A stretch of 64,000 nucleotides of DNA. Source: Pseudomonas sp. 10-1B. Lineage in GTDB: Bacteria > Pseudomonadota > Gammaproteobacteria > Pseudomonadales > Pseudomonadaceae. Position numbers and translations under genes: made by a program. Where the stretch lies: the NCBI RefSeq assembly GCF_000935045.1, contig NZ_JYKS01000007.1, positions 248,001-312,000 on the forward strand. The letters run 5' to 3'. A model generated the notes under the pieces. The model was given only the letters and a program-made list of their open reading frames with translations, did not search any database and had not been told where the DNA came from. This document shows, piece after piece, positions 1 to 8,528 of this stretch. Position 1 is the first letter of the stretch; each line of letters starts with the position of its first letter.

Positions 1-474
<474 letters not shown>

Positions 475-482
475 TTCGAGAC

Positions 483-509
483 AGCGGGGGCTGCTTTGCA
501 GCTCCCGCT
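483..509. terminator. Hairpin after lpd
   Basis: A 12-bp stem with a 3-base loop begins 8 bases after the lpd stop codon: AGCGGGGGCTGC pairs with GCAGCTCCCGCT with one G-T pair. It is followed by an AT-rich tract but no real T run. It may be a weak terminator or a half REP element. Confidence 0.4.
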
Positions 510-733
510 GATTTAGAGAATTAAAACTGTCGCAACCAGCAACGACGTGGCTTTGCGCAGCTCGACAGCGACCTCGGCCAGCCATCCAATAACTCCTTTA
601 CCTACTGGGCCCTACAAACCACATCTAAGAACGCAGTCGGATCCCGATGCGCCTGTCGACGAGTACACTGGGAGAAATGAGTTTGGTCCTACCGGGGTCC
701 TCTGGAGTATTCGCTCACGGAGATGCTGGAAAC
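510..733. other. Non-coding spacer between lpd and IS30 relic
   Basis: No gene is supported here. Short open frames exist on both strands but none has a ribosome binding site or recognisable sequence. The segment probably includes debris from the insertion and decay of the adjacent IS30-type element. Confidence 0.4.
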
Positions 734-1147
734 TCACTTACACACGCCCGTAGAGAAAGGCATGGAAACGACCGTTTGACTGACCTGCCAGTTTTGAGTG
801 ATCTCGGCATGCCTGACCATCTCCCGCCCCTGGTCGTAGGTCATGGTCTTGCGCGCTGCCAGTGGTACCCGGTTCAGCGCCGTACTGAAACCTTCAACGG
901 CCGAGGTAGCGGTAGCGTCATTCATCTAGATCAGCATCAGGTATCCGGTGCTGCGTTCCACCAGCGTACCGACGGCCGAGGAGTTGCCTTTGCCCTTGAC
1001 ATTGGTGTTATGCCGCAGCTCGCGGCTGATGGTCGAGGGGCTTCGGCCAAGCATCCGGGCGATTGCTCTCTGGCTCAGGCCCTGGAGCTGACCGATCTGA
1101 ATCGTGACACGATCTTCAATACTGAGTTCGTGATAAGACATTCGCAC
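734..1147 (-). pseudogene. IS30-family transposase, degraded
   Basis: The minus-strand frame starts with a helix-turn-helix typical of IS30 transposases (residues about 5-45, including QRAIARMLGRSPSTISRELR). It then jumps after RHN directly to the catalytic-core text KGKG..SAVGTLVER, so the segment between is deleted. An in-frame TAG at 926-928 interrupts the ORF. The frame continues with MNDATATSAVEGF and MTYDQGREM, conserved in IS30 enzymes, then loses similarity after HAEITQ. The C-terminal part of the DDE domain is absent. The element is dead, and I could not place convincing terminal inverted repeats. It marks past mobile-element activity at this edge of the accessory region. Confidence 0.88.
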
Positions 1148-1195
1148 ACCGTACCGGATTGGTGAAGAACTGCAGTGCTCGCTGTAGTCAATCCG

Positions 1196-2101
1196 CTATT
1201 TCTTGGATGTCTTGTTACTGGGTAGGTGGAGATAAGACATCACGCTTTCGGTTAGTTCTGTCGCCAACTTCACTGCTTCCTTATTTCGTGCCATGACGCC
1301 AGCTACCAAGCCTTCGATCAGTGTTAGCACGGCAACGTTGGAACTGGTCAGCACCGGGTGATCGCCTGGCGCGAACAAGACATGGTGTGCAATAGCTGTC
1401 AGGGGGGAAGCTGGCGAGTCGGTAATCGCCAGCACTGTGGCATTGCGCTCACGGGCAAAACGCGACAACTGGAGAGTATCTTGGGAGTAACGTGGCATAG
1501 CAATCGCCAACAGCACATCTTGCTTAGTAATCGCAGCCAGGCGATAGGCGGCATTCTCGTTGCCGCCTTCCATGCTGATGGCACAGGTGTCTTTGCAAAA
1601 CGGCACTAATGTCGAGGCCGCAAGGCCGGCGAGGTAGACACTGTTGCCAAAACCTAGCACATAAACTTTGCGCGCCGAGGTTAGCCTGCTAATGAAGGCT
1701 TCTAACGTGTCGGCCTGGTTGTTGCTGCCCGCCACAGCCAAGTTACTGCTGGCGCTCTGGATTTGCTCATGTAGGCCAAAGTCGCCGCTGGGGCGCTGGG
1801 CTAGCTCGTTACGTAGCTTGTCCACGGGCGAGACCATCTGTTGCAAGGTCGCTACAAGCTCAGCCTTCATGCCCGTATAGCCGCCCAGATCCACGGCCTT
1901 GGCCAGTCGGTTGACCGCTGCTGGTGAAGTCACCGTAGCCTGGGCCAGCTCTTCGATGGTGAGGGTGGCGGCCTTCAGCGGATGACGCAGGATGTAATCA
2001 GCGACCTTGCGCAACGAAGGCGGCAGGTCGGGCAGGCTCTCTGACAGCTTGCGCATAACCGGTGAGGCATAGACAGTGGTTTGCTTCAAATGGTTGGGCA
2101 T
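1196..2101 (-). CDS. RpiR/MurR-family transcriptional regulator
   Basis: The 301-residue protein has the RpiR architecture. An N-terminal winged HTH spans about residues 10-85, with the recognition region around TSPAAVNRLAKAV. A SIS sugar-isomerase fold spans about 125-255, beginning KVYVLGFGNSVYLAG. In this family the SIS domain binds a phosphosugar or other small ligand and alters DNA binding. It follows the downstream end of the ABC transporter/deacylase operon on the same strand, 78 bases after the ATPase gene, and so is probably its local regulator. The ligand cannot be read from sequence. Confidence 0.88.
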   Translation of the reverse strand: MPNHLKQTTVYASPVMRKLSESLPDLPPSLRKVADYILRHPLKAATLTIEELAQATVTSPAAVNRLAKAVDLGGYTGMKAELVATLQQMVSPVDKLRNELAQRPSGDFGLHEQIQSASSNLAVAGSNNQADTLEAFISRLTSARKVYVLGFGNSVYLAGLAASTLVPFCKDTCAISMEGGNENAAYRLAAITKQDVLLAIAMPRYSQDTLQLSRFARERNATVLAITDSPASPLTAIAHHVLFAPGDHPVLTSSNVAVLTLIEGLVAGVMARNKEAVKLATELTESVMSYLHLPSNKTSKK

Positions 2102-2179
2102 CCTGCACTAGGCTCCCTGAAAGATTGGCAGCAGTGTATCTCAAGGACCCCTCGGCCGCAGCCAGGGGCCCTTGGTTGT

Positions 2180-2944
2180 TTACTTCAGGCTACCAGCAAG
2201 AAATTGCTGCAAGCGCTCCGACTGCGGCCGGGCCAGCACCTCCCGCGGGTTGCCACGTTCCAGCGCCAGCCCCTGGTGCAGGAACATGACCTGGTTGGAA
2301 ACCTCCCGGGCAAAGCCCATTTCATGGGTCACCACCACCATAGTGCGGCCCTCCTGTGCGAGCGCCTGCATCACTTTCAATACCTCGCCCACCAGCTCGG
2401 GGTCGAGCGCCGAGGTTGGCTCGTCGAACAGCATCACTTCCGGCTCCATGGCCAGCGCCCGGGCAATGGCCACGCGTTGCTGCTCGCCGCCGGACATGTG
2501 CGCCGGATAGGCGTTACGGCGATGGCTGACACCGACTTTGTGCAGATAGTGCTCGGCTTTTTCACGGGCTTCCTTGCGGGCCATACCCAGTACATGCACC
2601 GGGGCTTCCATCACGTTGTCCATGGCGCTCATGTGCGACCAAAGGTTGAAATGCTGGAAGACCATGCTCAGACGTGAGCGCAGGCGTTGCAGCTGGCCTG
2701 GGTCTGCGGCGCGCAGCCCGCCGCGTGGGCAGGGGCGCAACTTCAAGTTTTCGCCATTGACCATGATCTGCCCGGCATTGGGTTGCTCAAGCAGGTTGAT
2801 GCAACGCAGGAAAGTGCTTTTGCCTGAGCCGCTGGAGCCGATGATGCTGATCACATCACCTGCCTTGGCCTGCAGCGAAACGCCTTTGAGTACCTGATGG
2901 GTGCCGTAGCTTTTGTGCAGGTCGTGAATTTCCAATTTGTTCAT
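2180..2944 (-). CDS. Polar amino-acid ABC transporter, ATP-binding subunit (HisP/AotP type)
   Basis: The 254-residue ATPase has Walker [10 protein letters not shown] at residues 36-44, the LSGGQ-type signature [14 protein letters not shown], Walker [13 protein letters not shown] and the switch histidine in THEMGF. It closely follows the HisP/AotP/GlnQ layout. I chose the ATG at 2944 (MNKLEI), because the longer frame upstream runs through the preceding deacylase gene and has no family similarity. It powers uptake through the two permeases encoded at 4086-4784 and 4797-5486. Having the ATPase gene separated from the permeases by an enzyme gene is unusual. Confidence 0.93.
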   Translation of the reverse strand: MNKLEIHDLHKSYGTHQVLKGVSLQAKAGDVISIIGSSGSGKSTFLRCINLLEQPNAGQIMVNGENLKLRPCPRGGLRAADPGQLQRLRSRLSMVFQHFNLWSHMSAMDNVMEAPVHVLGMARKEAREKAEHYLHKVGVSHRRNAYPAHMSGGEQQRVAIARALAMEPEVMLFDEPTSALDPELVGEVLKVMQALAQEGRTMVVVTHEMGFAREVSNQVMFLHQGLALERGNPREVLARPQSERLQQFLAGSLK

Positions 2945-2963
2945 CAAAGCATACTCGTTGGTG

Positions 2964-4076
2964 TCAGTCGCTGAACAAGCGGCCGTGGCGAATAGGCAGG
3001 CTGCCGGCGACTTTCGCCAGCCACAGGCCTGGTTGGGCGAAACGCAGGCGTTCGCGGGCATACAGAACACCGTCGGTACTGGCTCTGACGACGCTGTGTC
3101 GGTCACTGAGCGGGTCGATGACTTCGAACAGCGGGTCGCCGGTTCTGACCTGCGCCCCCAGGGGTTGCAGGTAGCTCACCACCCCCGGGTGTTCGGCATA
3201 GGCATACTGGGCGCCGGCAAACGGTGTGGCCTGACAGCAGCGTGTCGGTGCCGGCGCCCACGGGCCGCTGACAAGGCCCTGATCAGCCAGATAGGCAAGA
3301 ATGTGTTCAGCATCAGCCTGGCACCGTTCGCGTTCGGTATCAGCCATGCCGCGTAGCTCGACGGTGGTGGCAATACAGGCCAGCGGGATGTTCGCCTGGG
3401 TAAAACGTTCGGCCAGCCTCACCCACGGCAGCGCACAGGCTTCGTCGAATGCGTTGCCGCCGGCGTCCTCGGCAAGCAGCGCCGCTTGAGCGCCCAGGCG
3501 TGCCGCCAGCGAGCGCAAGCGAGGCCAGTTTTGTGGCAGCGCATAAAGCAGCATCACAGACTCGAAATCACAGTGCAGGTCGAGCACCACGTCAGCGTCA
3601 CAGGCGTGCTGCAGAAGCAGCTGCCGAAGGCCATCGAGCTCCGATTGTGCAACTGGCAGTTCGCCGAGAATGTCGCGCATGGCACAGCGAATGGTGGCGA
3701 CGTTGTCTTCACCATTCTCGCCCAGCTGACCTTCCAGGCGCTCAACCAGTGCTTCGGTCAATGCCGGGAAGTCGCGGTTGAAGTTCTTCCCGCTGTTGAA
3801 CTCGAACCGGCCCTGATGGGTAGCCTGGAACATCTGGCCGATGCCAATCGGATTGGCCAGCGGCACCAGTTCTATTACCCCCGTCAGCCGGCCTTGCGCC
3901 TCCAGTTCGGCCAGGCGGGCCTTCAATGCCACTGCCACGCGCATGCCTGGCAACTCGTCAGCGTGCAGCGCGGCCTGGATATAGGCTTTGCGCGGGCCGT
4001 TGCCGAAGCGAAACACGCTCAGCGTCCGTTGCGTACCGCAGGCGCTCCAGGGCAGGGTATGGTCAATTTGCTGCAT
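2964..4076 (-). CDS. Succinylglutamate desuccinylase/aspartoacylase-family (M14) deacylase
   Basis: The 370-residue protein carries the zinc ligands of the AstE/AspA branch of M14 carboxypeptidase-like enzymes: H38 and E41 in LHADELPG, and the later histidine in VLDLHCDFE. The substrate-carboxylate motif [11 protein letters not shown] is present. Family members remove acyl groups from N-acyl amino acids, such as N-succinylglutamate, N-acetylaspartate or N-acetyl-diaminobutyrate. The gene lies inside an amino-acid ABC transporter operon, 9 bases after hisM, which suggests the transporter imports the substrate or its product. A paralogue is encoded at 8529-9665. The actual substrate is unknown. 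Confidence 0.87.
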   Translation of the reverse strand: MQQIDHTLPWSACGTQRTLSVFRFGNGPRKAYIQAALHADELPGMRVAVALKARLAELEAQGRLTGVIELVPLANPIGIGQMFQATHQGRFEFNSGKNFNRDFPALTEALVERLEGQLGENGEDNVATIRCAMRDILGELPVAQSELDGLRQLLLQHACDADVVLDLHCDFESVMLLYALPQNWPRLRSLAARLGAQAALLAEDAGGNAFDEACALPWVRLAERFTQANIPLACIATTVELRGMADTERERCQADAEHILAYLADQGLVSGPWAPAPTRCCQATPFAGAQYAYAEHPGVVSYLQPLGAQVRTGDPLFEVIDPLSDRHSVVRASTDGVLYARERLRFAQPGLWLAKVAGSLPIRHGRLFSD

Positions 4077-4085
4077 GGAAGCTCC

Positions 4086-4784
4086 TCAGTGCTTGCGTGG
4101 GGCGAGGTAGGCCAGCCAGTGGCGCTCGGCCACTTTGAACAGGCGCACTAGCAGGAAGGTAAGGGCCAGGTAGATCAGCCCTGCGGTAATGAATGCTTCA
4201 AATGGCAGGTAGTAACGGGCGTTGAAGGTTTTCGCTGCGCCGGTGATGTCCACCAGGGTGACGATCGACGCCAGGCTGGTAGTCTGGAGCATCATCAGCA
4301 CTTCGTTGCTGTATTGCGGCAGCGACCGGCGCAGGGCAGACGGCAGCAGGATGCGCCGGTACAGGGCCAGCCGGGACATACCCATGGCGCGTGCCGCTTC
4401 GACTTCGCCCCGTGGGGTGGCACGCAAGCTGCCGGCAAGCAACTCGGCACTGTAAGCGCTGGTGTTGATAGCAAACGCCAGGCATGTGCAGAACGTTGCG
4501 CTGGAAAGATACGGCCAGAGCAGGCTCTGGCGCACCGGTTCGAACTGGGCCAGGCCGTAATACACCAGAAACAGCTGCACCAGCATCGGTGTGCCGCGGA
4601 TGACATAGGTGAAGAGCCAGGCCGGGTAGCGCAACAGACAAGTGCGTGATACACGCATCAATGCCAAGGGGATCGCCAGGGCCAAGCCGCAGGCCAGTGA
4701 AATCAGCAGCACTTTCAGGGTCAGCGCAATGCCATTGAAATACAGCGGCAGGCTCTGCCAGATCAGTTGGTAGTCAAGCATCAT
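4086..4784 (-). CDS. Polar amino-acid ABC transporter permease (HisM type)
   Basis: The 232-residue inner-membrane protein has about five hydrophobic segments and the EAA loop (EVEAARAMGMSRLALYRRILLPSALRR) that docks to the ATPase. The N-terminal YFNGIALTLKVLLISLACG and the segment VIRGTPMLVQLFLVYYGL are typical of HisM/ArtM permeases. It lies 12 bases downstream of the HisQ-type gene and 9 bases upstream of the deacylase gene on the same strand, so one mRNA is likely. Confidence 0.93.
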   Translation of the reverse strand: MMLDYQLIWQSLPLYFNGIALTLKVLLISLACGLALAIPLALMRVSRTCLLRYPAWLFTYVIRGTPMLVQLFLVYYGLAQFEPVRQSLLWPYLSSATFCTCLAFAINTSAYSAELLAGSLRATPRGEVEAARAMGMSRLALYRRILLPSALRRSLPQYSNEVLMMLQTTSLASIVTLVDITGAAKTFNARYYLPFEAFITAGLIYLALTFLLVRLFKVAERHWLAYLAPRKH

Positions 4785-4796
4785 GAAAACCTCCCC

Positions 4797-5486
4797 TCAC
4801 AGTTCGGCGGCTTTGATGCCGAACGAATAACGTTTTTCCACAGCGCGCAGCAGCAACAGCGACAGGCTGGTCAGCAGCAGGTAGAGGCCTGCCACGGTGA
4901 GGAAGAACGTGAACGGTTCATGGGTGGCATCGGCCGCGTTCTTGGCCTTGAACATCATGTCCTGCAGGCCGATCACGGAAATCAGCGCGGTGGACTTGGT
5001 CAGTACCAGCCAGTTGTTGGTGAAGCCCGGCAGCGCCAAGCGCACCAGTTGCGGCACGCTGATGCGCCAGAACACCTGCAGGCTGCCCATGCCGTATGCG
5101 ACACCTGCTTCGGCCTGGCCTTTGGGTATGGCGAGAAAAGCCCCGCGAAAGGTCTCCGAAAGATAGGCGCCGAAGATGAAACCCATGGTGCCGACCCCGG
5201 CAATGAACGGGTTGATGTCGATGTACTGCTCGTAGCCCAGCGCCAGGGCCAAGCGGTTGACCAGATCCTGGCCGCCGTAGAACACCAGCAGGATCAGTAC
5301 CAGGTCCGGGATACCGCGCACTATCGTGGTGTAGATCTCGCCCAGGGCGGCCAGCCAGCGCAGCGGTGACAGCCGGCAAGCAGCGCCGATCAGGCCGAGG
5401 CTAATGGCCATTGCCATCGCCATCAAGGCCAGGCTGATGCTTAACCACGCGCCCTCGAGAATGCTCGAACCGTAGCCGTGAAGCAT
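4797..5486 (-). CDS. Polar amino-acid ABC transporter permease (HisQ type)
   Basis: The 229-residue membrane protein has the HisQ pattern: an N-terminal GYGSSILEGAWLSISLA, the VRGIPDLVLILLVFYG segment, and an EAA loop at about residues 135-160 (GQAEAGVAYGMGSLQVFWRISVPQLVRLALPG). I chose the ATG at 5486 (MLHGYG), because the longer frame upstream overlaps the binding-protein gene and is basic and serine-rich without similarity. It forms a heterodimer with the HisM-type subunit. Confidence 0.92.
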   Translation of the reverse strand: MLHGYGSSILEGAWLSISLALMAMAMAISLGLIGAACRLSPLRWLAALGEIYTTIVRGIPDLVLILLVFYGGQDLVNRLALALGYEQYIDINPFIAGVGTMGFIFGAYLSETFRGAFLAIPKGQAEAGVAYGMGSLQVFWRISVPQLVRLALPGFTNNWLVLTKSTALISVIGLQDMMFKAKNAADATHEPFTFFLTVAGLYLLLTSLSLLLLRAVEKRYSFGIKAAEL

Positions 5487-5511
5487 GATGAAGGTCCTCG
5501 TCAGCCGGGGT

Positions 5512-6288
5512 TTATTGGCCGTAGATATCGAACGGGAAATACTTGGCCTGTACCTGCTGGTAGGTGCCGTTGACGCGGATTGCTGCAATGGCGGCATTCA
5601 GGCGCGCGAGGTTGGCGGTGTCGCCCTTGCGCACGGCAATCCCCGCGCCGCGGCCGAAGTATCGAGGGTCGTTGATGTCCGGGCCGACCAGCGCAAAGCC
5701 TTGGCCGGCGGGGGTCTTGATGAAGCTCTCTTCGGTATTGACGATGTCGGCAAGGGTGGCGTCCAACCGCCCCGCTACCAGGTCGAGAAAGGCTTCGCTC
5801 TGTGCGGCGTAGCGCACCACCTCGACCCCCGCACCTTCGAGTTGCTCGGTAGCGAAGCGGTCGTAGGTAGAGGCACGCTGGACGCCAAGCTTCTTGCCTT
5901 TGAGGTCCTGTGCCGGGTCGAGGATCTGGCTGCCGGCCTTCATCGTGAACTTACCAGGGGTGTGGTAGTACTTGTCGGTGAAGTCGACCGATTTGAGACG
6001 ATCTTCAGTGATCGACATTGAAGACAGCACCGCGTCGATCTTGCGCACTTTCAACGACGGAATCATGCCGTCGAATTCCTGGACTACCCACTGACACCGG
6101 ACCTGCATCTGCGCGCACAAGGCGTTGCCGATGTCGTAGTCAAAGCCGGCAATTTCGCCTTCGGGGGTGCGGTAGGAAAAGGGCGGATAAGCCGCTTCGA
6201 TGCCAATGCGCAAGCTGCCTTCGTCAGCCTGGGCCAACGCGCTGCAGGCACAGAGTGTCAATGCGCCTAGAAATCCGGTCTTGTTCAT
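5512..6288 (-). CDS. Periplasmic amino-acid-binding protein (ArgT/HisJ type)
   Basis: The 258-residue precursor has a signal peptide (about residues 1-21, ending ALAQA). A cluster-3 solute-binding fold follows, with IGIEAAYPPFSY at the start, GFDYDIGNALC, the disulfide-spacing pair in ALCAQMQVRC, and the ligand-contact motif GVQRASTYDRF. This matches lysine/arginine/ornithine/histidine binders, so a basic amino acid or derivative is the likely ligand; that is inference. It is the first gene of a leftward operon: binding protein, HisQ, HisM, deacylase, ATPase, and possibly the RpiR regulator. Confidence 0.92.
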   Translation of the reverse strand: MNKTGFLGALTLCACSALAQADEGSLRIGIEAAYPPFSYRTPEGEIAGFDYDIGNALCAQMQVRCQWVVQEFDGMIPSLKVRKIDAVLSSMSITEDRLKSVDFTDKYYHTPGKFTMKAGSQILDPAQDLKGKKLGVQRASTYDRFATEQLEGAGVEVVRYAAQSEAFLDLVAGRLDATLADIVNTEESFIKTPAGQGFALVGPDINDPRYFGRGAGIAVRKGDTANLARLNAAIAAIRVNGTYQQVQAKYFPFDIYGQ

Positions 6289-6727
6289 ATTCTTGACTCC
6301 GGTGGATAGGGCGGTACCTGCCTGTGCCCGTGCGGGGTACGGCGAGGCACGAAGAAAATGACACGTTTAATTTCACAAATCAAATAAATTGGAAATAAAC
6401 GTATCAATAGTGGTGACTAACGGCTGTCCGAAGCGGCCAAACAAGGTCACTGCGGTCCAGCTATCGAAGCCGACTCGGTCGGTGGGATAGAGGAATAAGT
6501 GAGGTTCAACAGGTACTTGACCACTGGCGAAGAGCGGTTGCAGTGAGTTGAAGCCTTCCCCGGTGCTGTCCTAGGTAGCTGCAGAGGTAGGATTGCCCGT
6601 TCGCAGGCGATCACCTCCACCTGTTCGGCTTAGCCTAGCTACCGAGGCAGCCCGGGGTTGAAGATCTACGTTGAAAGGTGGGGTTCAAAATCAACAGATT
6701 TCGGAAAAACGCTTGGGTTATCGAGTT
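6289..6727. other. Intergenic region upstream of the ABC operon
   Basis: This 439-base gap separates the binding-protein gene from davB; both genes read leftward. It should contain the promoter of the ABC operon, in the AT-rich stretch at about 6361-6410. It also contains a coding-like fragment on the minus strand (see 6373-6570). No hairpin with a T run is evident after davB. Confidence 0.4.
6373..6570 (-). pseudogene. Coding-like fragment, unrecognised
   Basis: One minus-strand frame is open for 65 codons up to a TGA at 6373-6375, with a TAG at 6571-6573 just before it. The peptide includes EGFNSLQPLFASGQVPVEP and YPTDRVGFDSWTAVTLFGRF, and its codon use is Pseudomonas-like. Upstream, another frame looks coding (EQVEVIACERAILPLQL), suggesting a frameshift. 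I do not recognise the family. It has no start codon with a ribosome binding site, so it reads as the tail of a broken gene. Confidence 0.3.
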
Positions 6728-8410
6728 TCAGTCCTCTAAGGCAATCGGACCGATATCGTCAAACACGTCGCCTGGGCCGGGGTTGTCCGGGTGGGTGCGG
6801 CCACCAAAGTGGTTCATGATACCCCACACCGCGTTCAGCGAGGTCTGCACCGCGCCTTCGACCCAGGCCGGCGTCCACGACACGTCGTCACCGGCAATGA
6901 ACATGCCACGCTGTTCGGCAGGCATGTCCTGCTGCATGAAGTGTGCGTACATGCGCTGGTTGTAGCGGTAGTGGCCCGGCAATGCGCCCTTGAAGGCACC
7001 GAGGAAGTGCGGGTCGGCTTCCCAGGAAACGGTGATCGGGTCGCCGATGATGTGCCCGGCGATGTCGGTCTTTGGGTAGATTTTCTTCAGTGCATCCAGC
7101 GCTAGCTGCACGCGTTTTTCCACCGGGTGCGGCAGCATTTTCAGCGCGTCGCTCATCCACGAGTACGACAGGCAGATCACCCCCGGCTTGTCGTCACCGT
7201 TGTCGAACAGGTAGGTGCCGCGGGTGAGGCGGTCGGTGAGGGTCATGCTCATCAGGTCGCGGCCGGTTTCCGGGTCCTTGTCCTTCCAGAACGGCCGGTC
7301 GACCATGACGAAGGTTTTCGACGACTGCATGTAGCGGGTACGGTCCAGGGCCATCCACATTTTTTGCGAGAACAGCGATTCCTCGCAGTCGATCTGGGTG
7401 GTCAGCAGCCAGGTCTGGCAGGTGGCGAGCACGGCACTGTAGTGACGGGTGTCGCCCCAGTTGTCGGTAACCGCCAGGCGGCCATCGGCGGCGCGCGCGA
7501 TGCGCTTGACCCCAGTACGCGGCGCGCCGCCATGCAGCGCGCTCAGGCTGGTGCCCTCCGGCCAGTGGGCGCAGCGCGCCGGTACATGGCGCCAGATGCC
7601 TTGCGGCACCTGTTCCACACCGCCGACGACCAGGTGCTGGTGATCGTCGCAATTGGTCATCACCACGCGGAAGATTTCCAGCATCGAGTTGGGGAAGTCC
7701 GAGTCCCAGCCGCCGGTGCCGAAGCCAACCTGGCCGAACACTTCACGGTGCTGGAAGCTCAGTTTGGCGAACGAGCGCGAGGTGGCGACGAAATCGTAGA
7801 AGGTGCGGTCGTCCCACAGCGGTACCAGCTTGTTCCACAGTTCTTTTAGCCGGGGTACGTCACGGTCGCGGATGGCCTGCTGGATGTCGGCGAACTGGGC
7901 ACCGCTTTCCAGCGCGTCGGCCCAGGCGTCAGCCACTTCGTGGAACAGCTGGGGCAGGTCGGTGGGCTTTTCGGCGTAGTAGGTCTGGCCTTCCAGGTCG
8001 ATCACCGTGCTACCCGAGGCCGGGGTCAGCGGGTTAGGGAAGGGTTTGGTCTCCAGGCCCAGTTTGTCCACATAGTGGTAGAAGGCAGTGGACGATACCG
8101 GAAAGCGCATGCCACCCAGTTCGGCGATGACCCCGTCGGTGCCGTTGAAGGGCTGCGAACGCAGCCGGCCACCCAGCTTGGAGGCCTCGTACACCACTGG
8201 CTTGAGGCCCAGCTTCATCAGCTCGTAGGCTGCCACCAGGCCGGCGATACCGGCACCGACGATCGCCACTTCCTCACCATGGCGCTCAGCCGGGATGCTG
8301 CCCAGGCCTGCGGGGTGTTCCAGCCAGTCGTCGAAGGCGAAGGGGAAGTCTGGGCCGAAGATGGTGATGGGCTTTTTGCCCTCAGCGGGGTGGCGGTTTT
8401 TTTTATTCAT
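6728..8410 (-). CDS. davB: L-lysine 2-monooxygenase (FAD amine oxidase family)
   Basis: The 560-residue flavoprotein has the dinucleotide-binding glycines in IVGAGIAGLVAAYELMKLG (about residues 49-67), followed by VVYEASKLGGRLRS, and the C-terminal FAD segment MFIAGDDVSWTPAWVEGAV. Length and text match Pseudomonas DavB as I know it. DavB oxidatively decarboxylates L-lysine to 5-aminovaleramide, the first step of the aminovalerate route. The usual partner gene davA (aminovaleramide amidase) is not adjacent: the neighbours are a deacylase upstream and a basic-amino-acid transporter operon downstream. Tryptophan 2-monooxygenase is the nearest alternative. Cytoplasmic. Confidence 0.85.
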   Translation of the reverse strand: MNKKNRHPAEGKKPITIFGPDFPFAFDDWLEHPAGLGSIPAERHGEEVAIVGAGIAGLVAAYELMKLGLKPVVYEASKLGGRLRSQPFNGTDGVIAELGGMRFPVSSTAFYHYVDKLGLETKPFPNPLTPASGSTVIDLEGQTYYAEKPTDLPQLFHEVADAWADALESGAQFADIQQAIRDRDVPRLKELWNKLVPLWDDRTFYDFVATSRSFAKLSFQHREVFGQVGFGTGGWDSDFPNSMLEIFRVVMTNCDDHQHLVVGGVEQVPQGIWRHVPARCAHWPEGTSLSALHGGAPRTGVKRIARAADGRLAVTDNWGDTRHYSAVLATCQTWLLTTQIDCEESLFSQKMWMALDRTRYMQSSKTFVMVDRPFWKDKDPETGRDLMSMTLTDRLTRGTYLFDNGDDKPGVICLSYSWMSDALKMLPHPVEKRVQLALDALKKIYPKTDIAGHIIGDPITVSWEADPHFLGAFKGALPGHYRYNQRMYAHFMQQDMPAEQRGMFIAGDDVSWTPAWVEGAVQTSLNAVWGIMNHFGGRTHPDNPGPGDVFDDIGPIALED

Positions 8411-8528
8411 AGGAGACCTCGATGGGGGTGAGAGAAGCTACAGATCGGGGTAATAGCAGGGCCATTCTCAGTTAGCCCGCAGGTGGGCATTTTCGTGTTG
8501 GAGGCCAGGGTCCCGCCTGGCCAACTAC

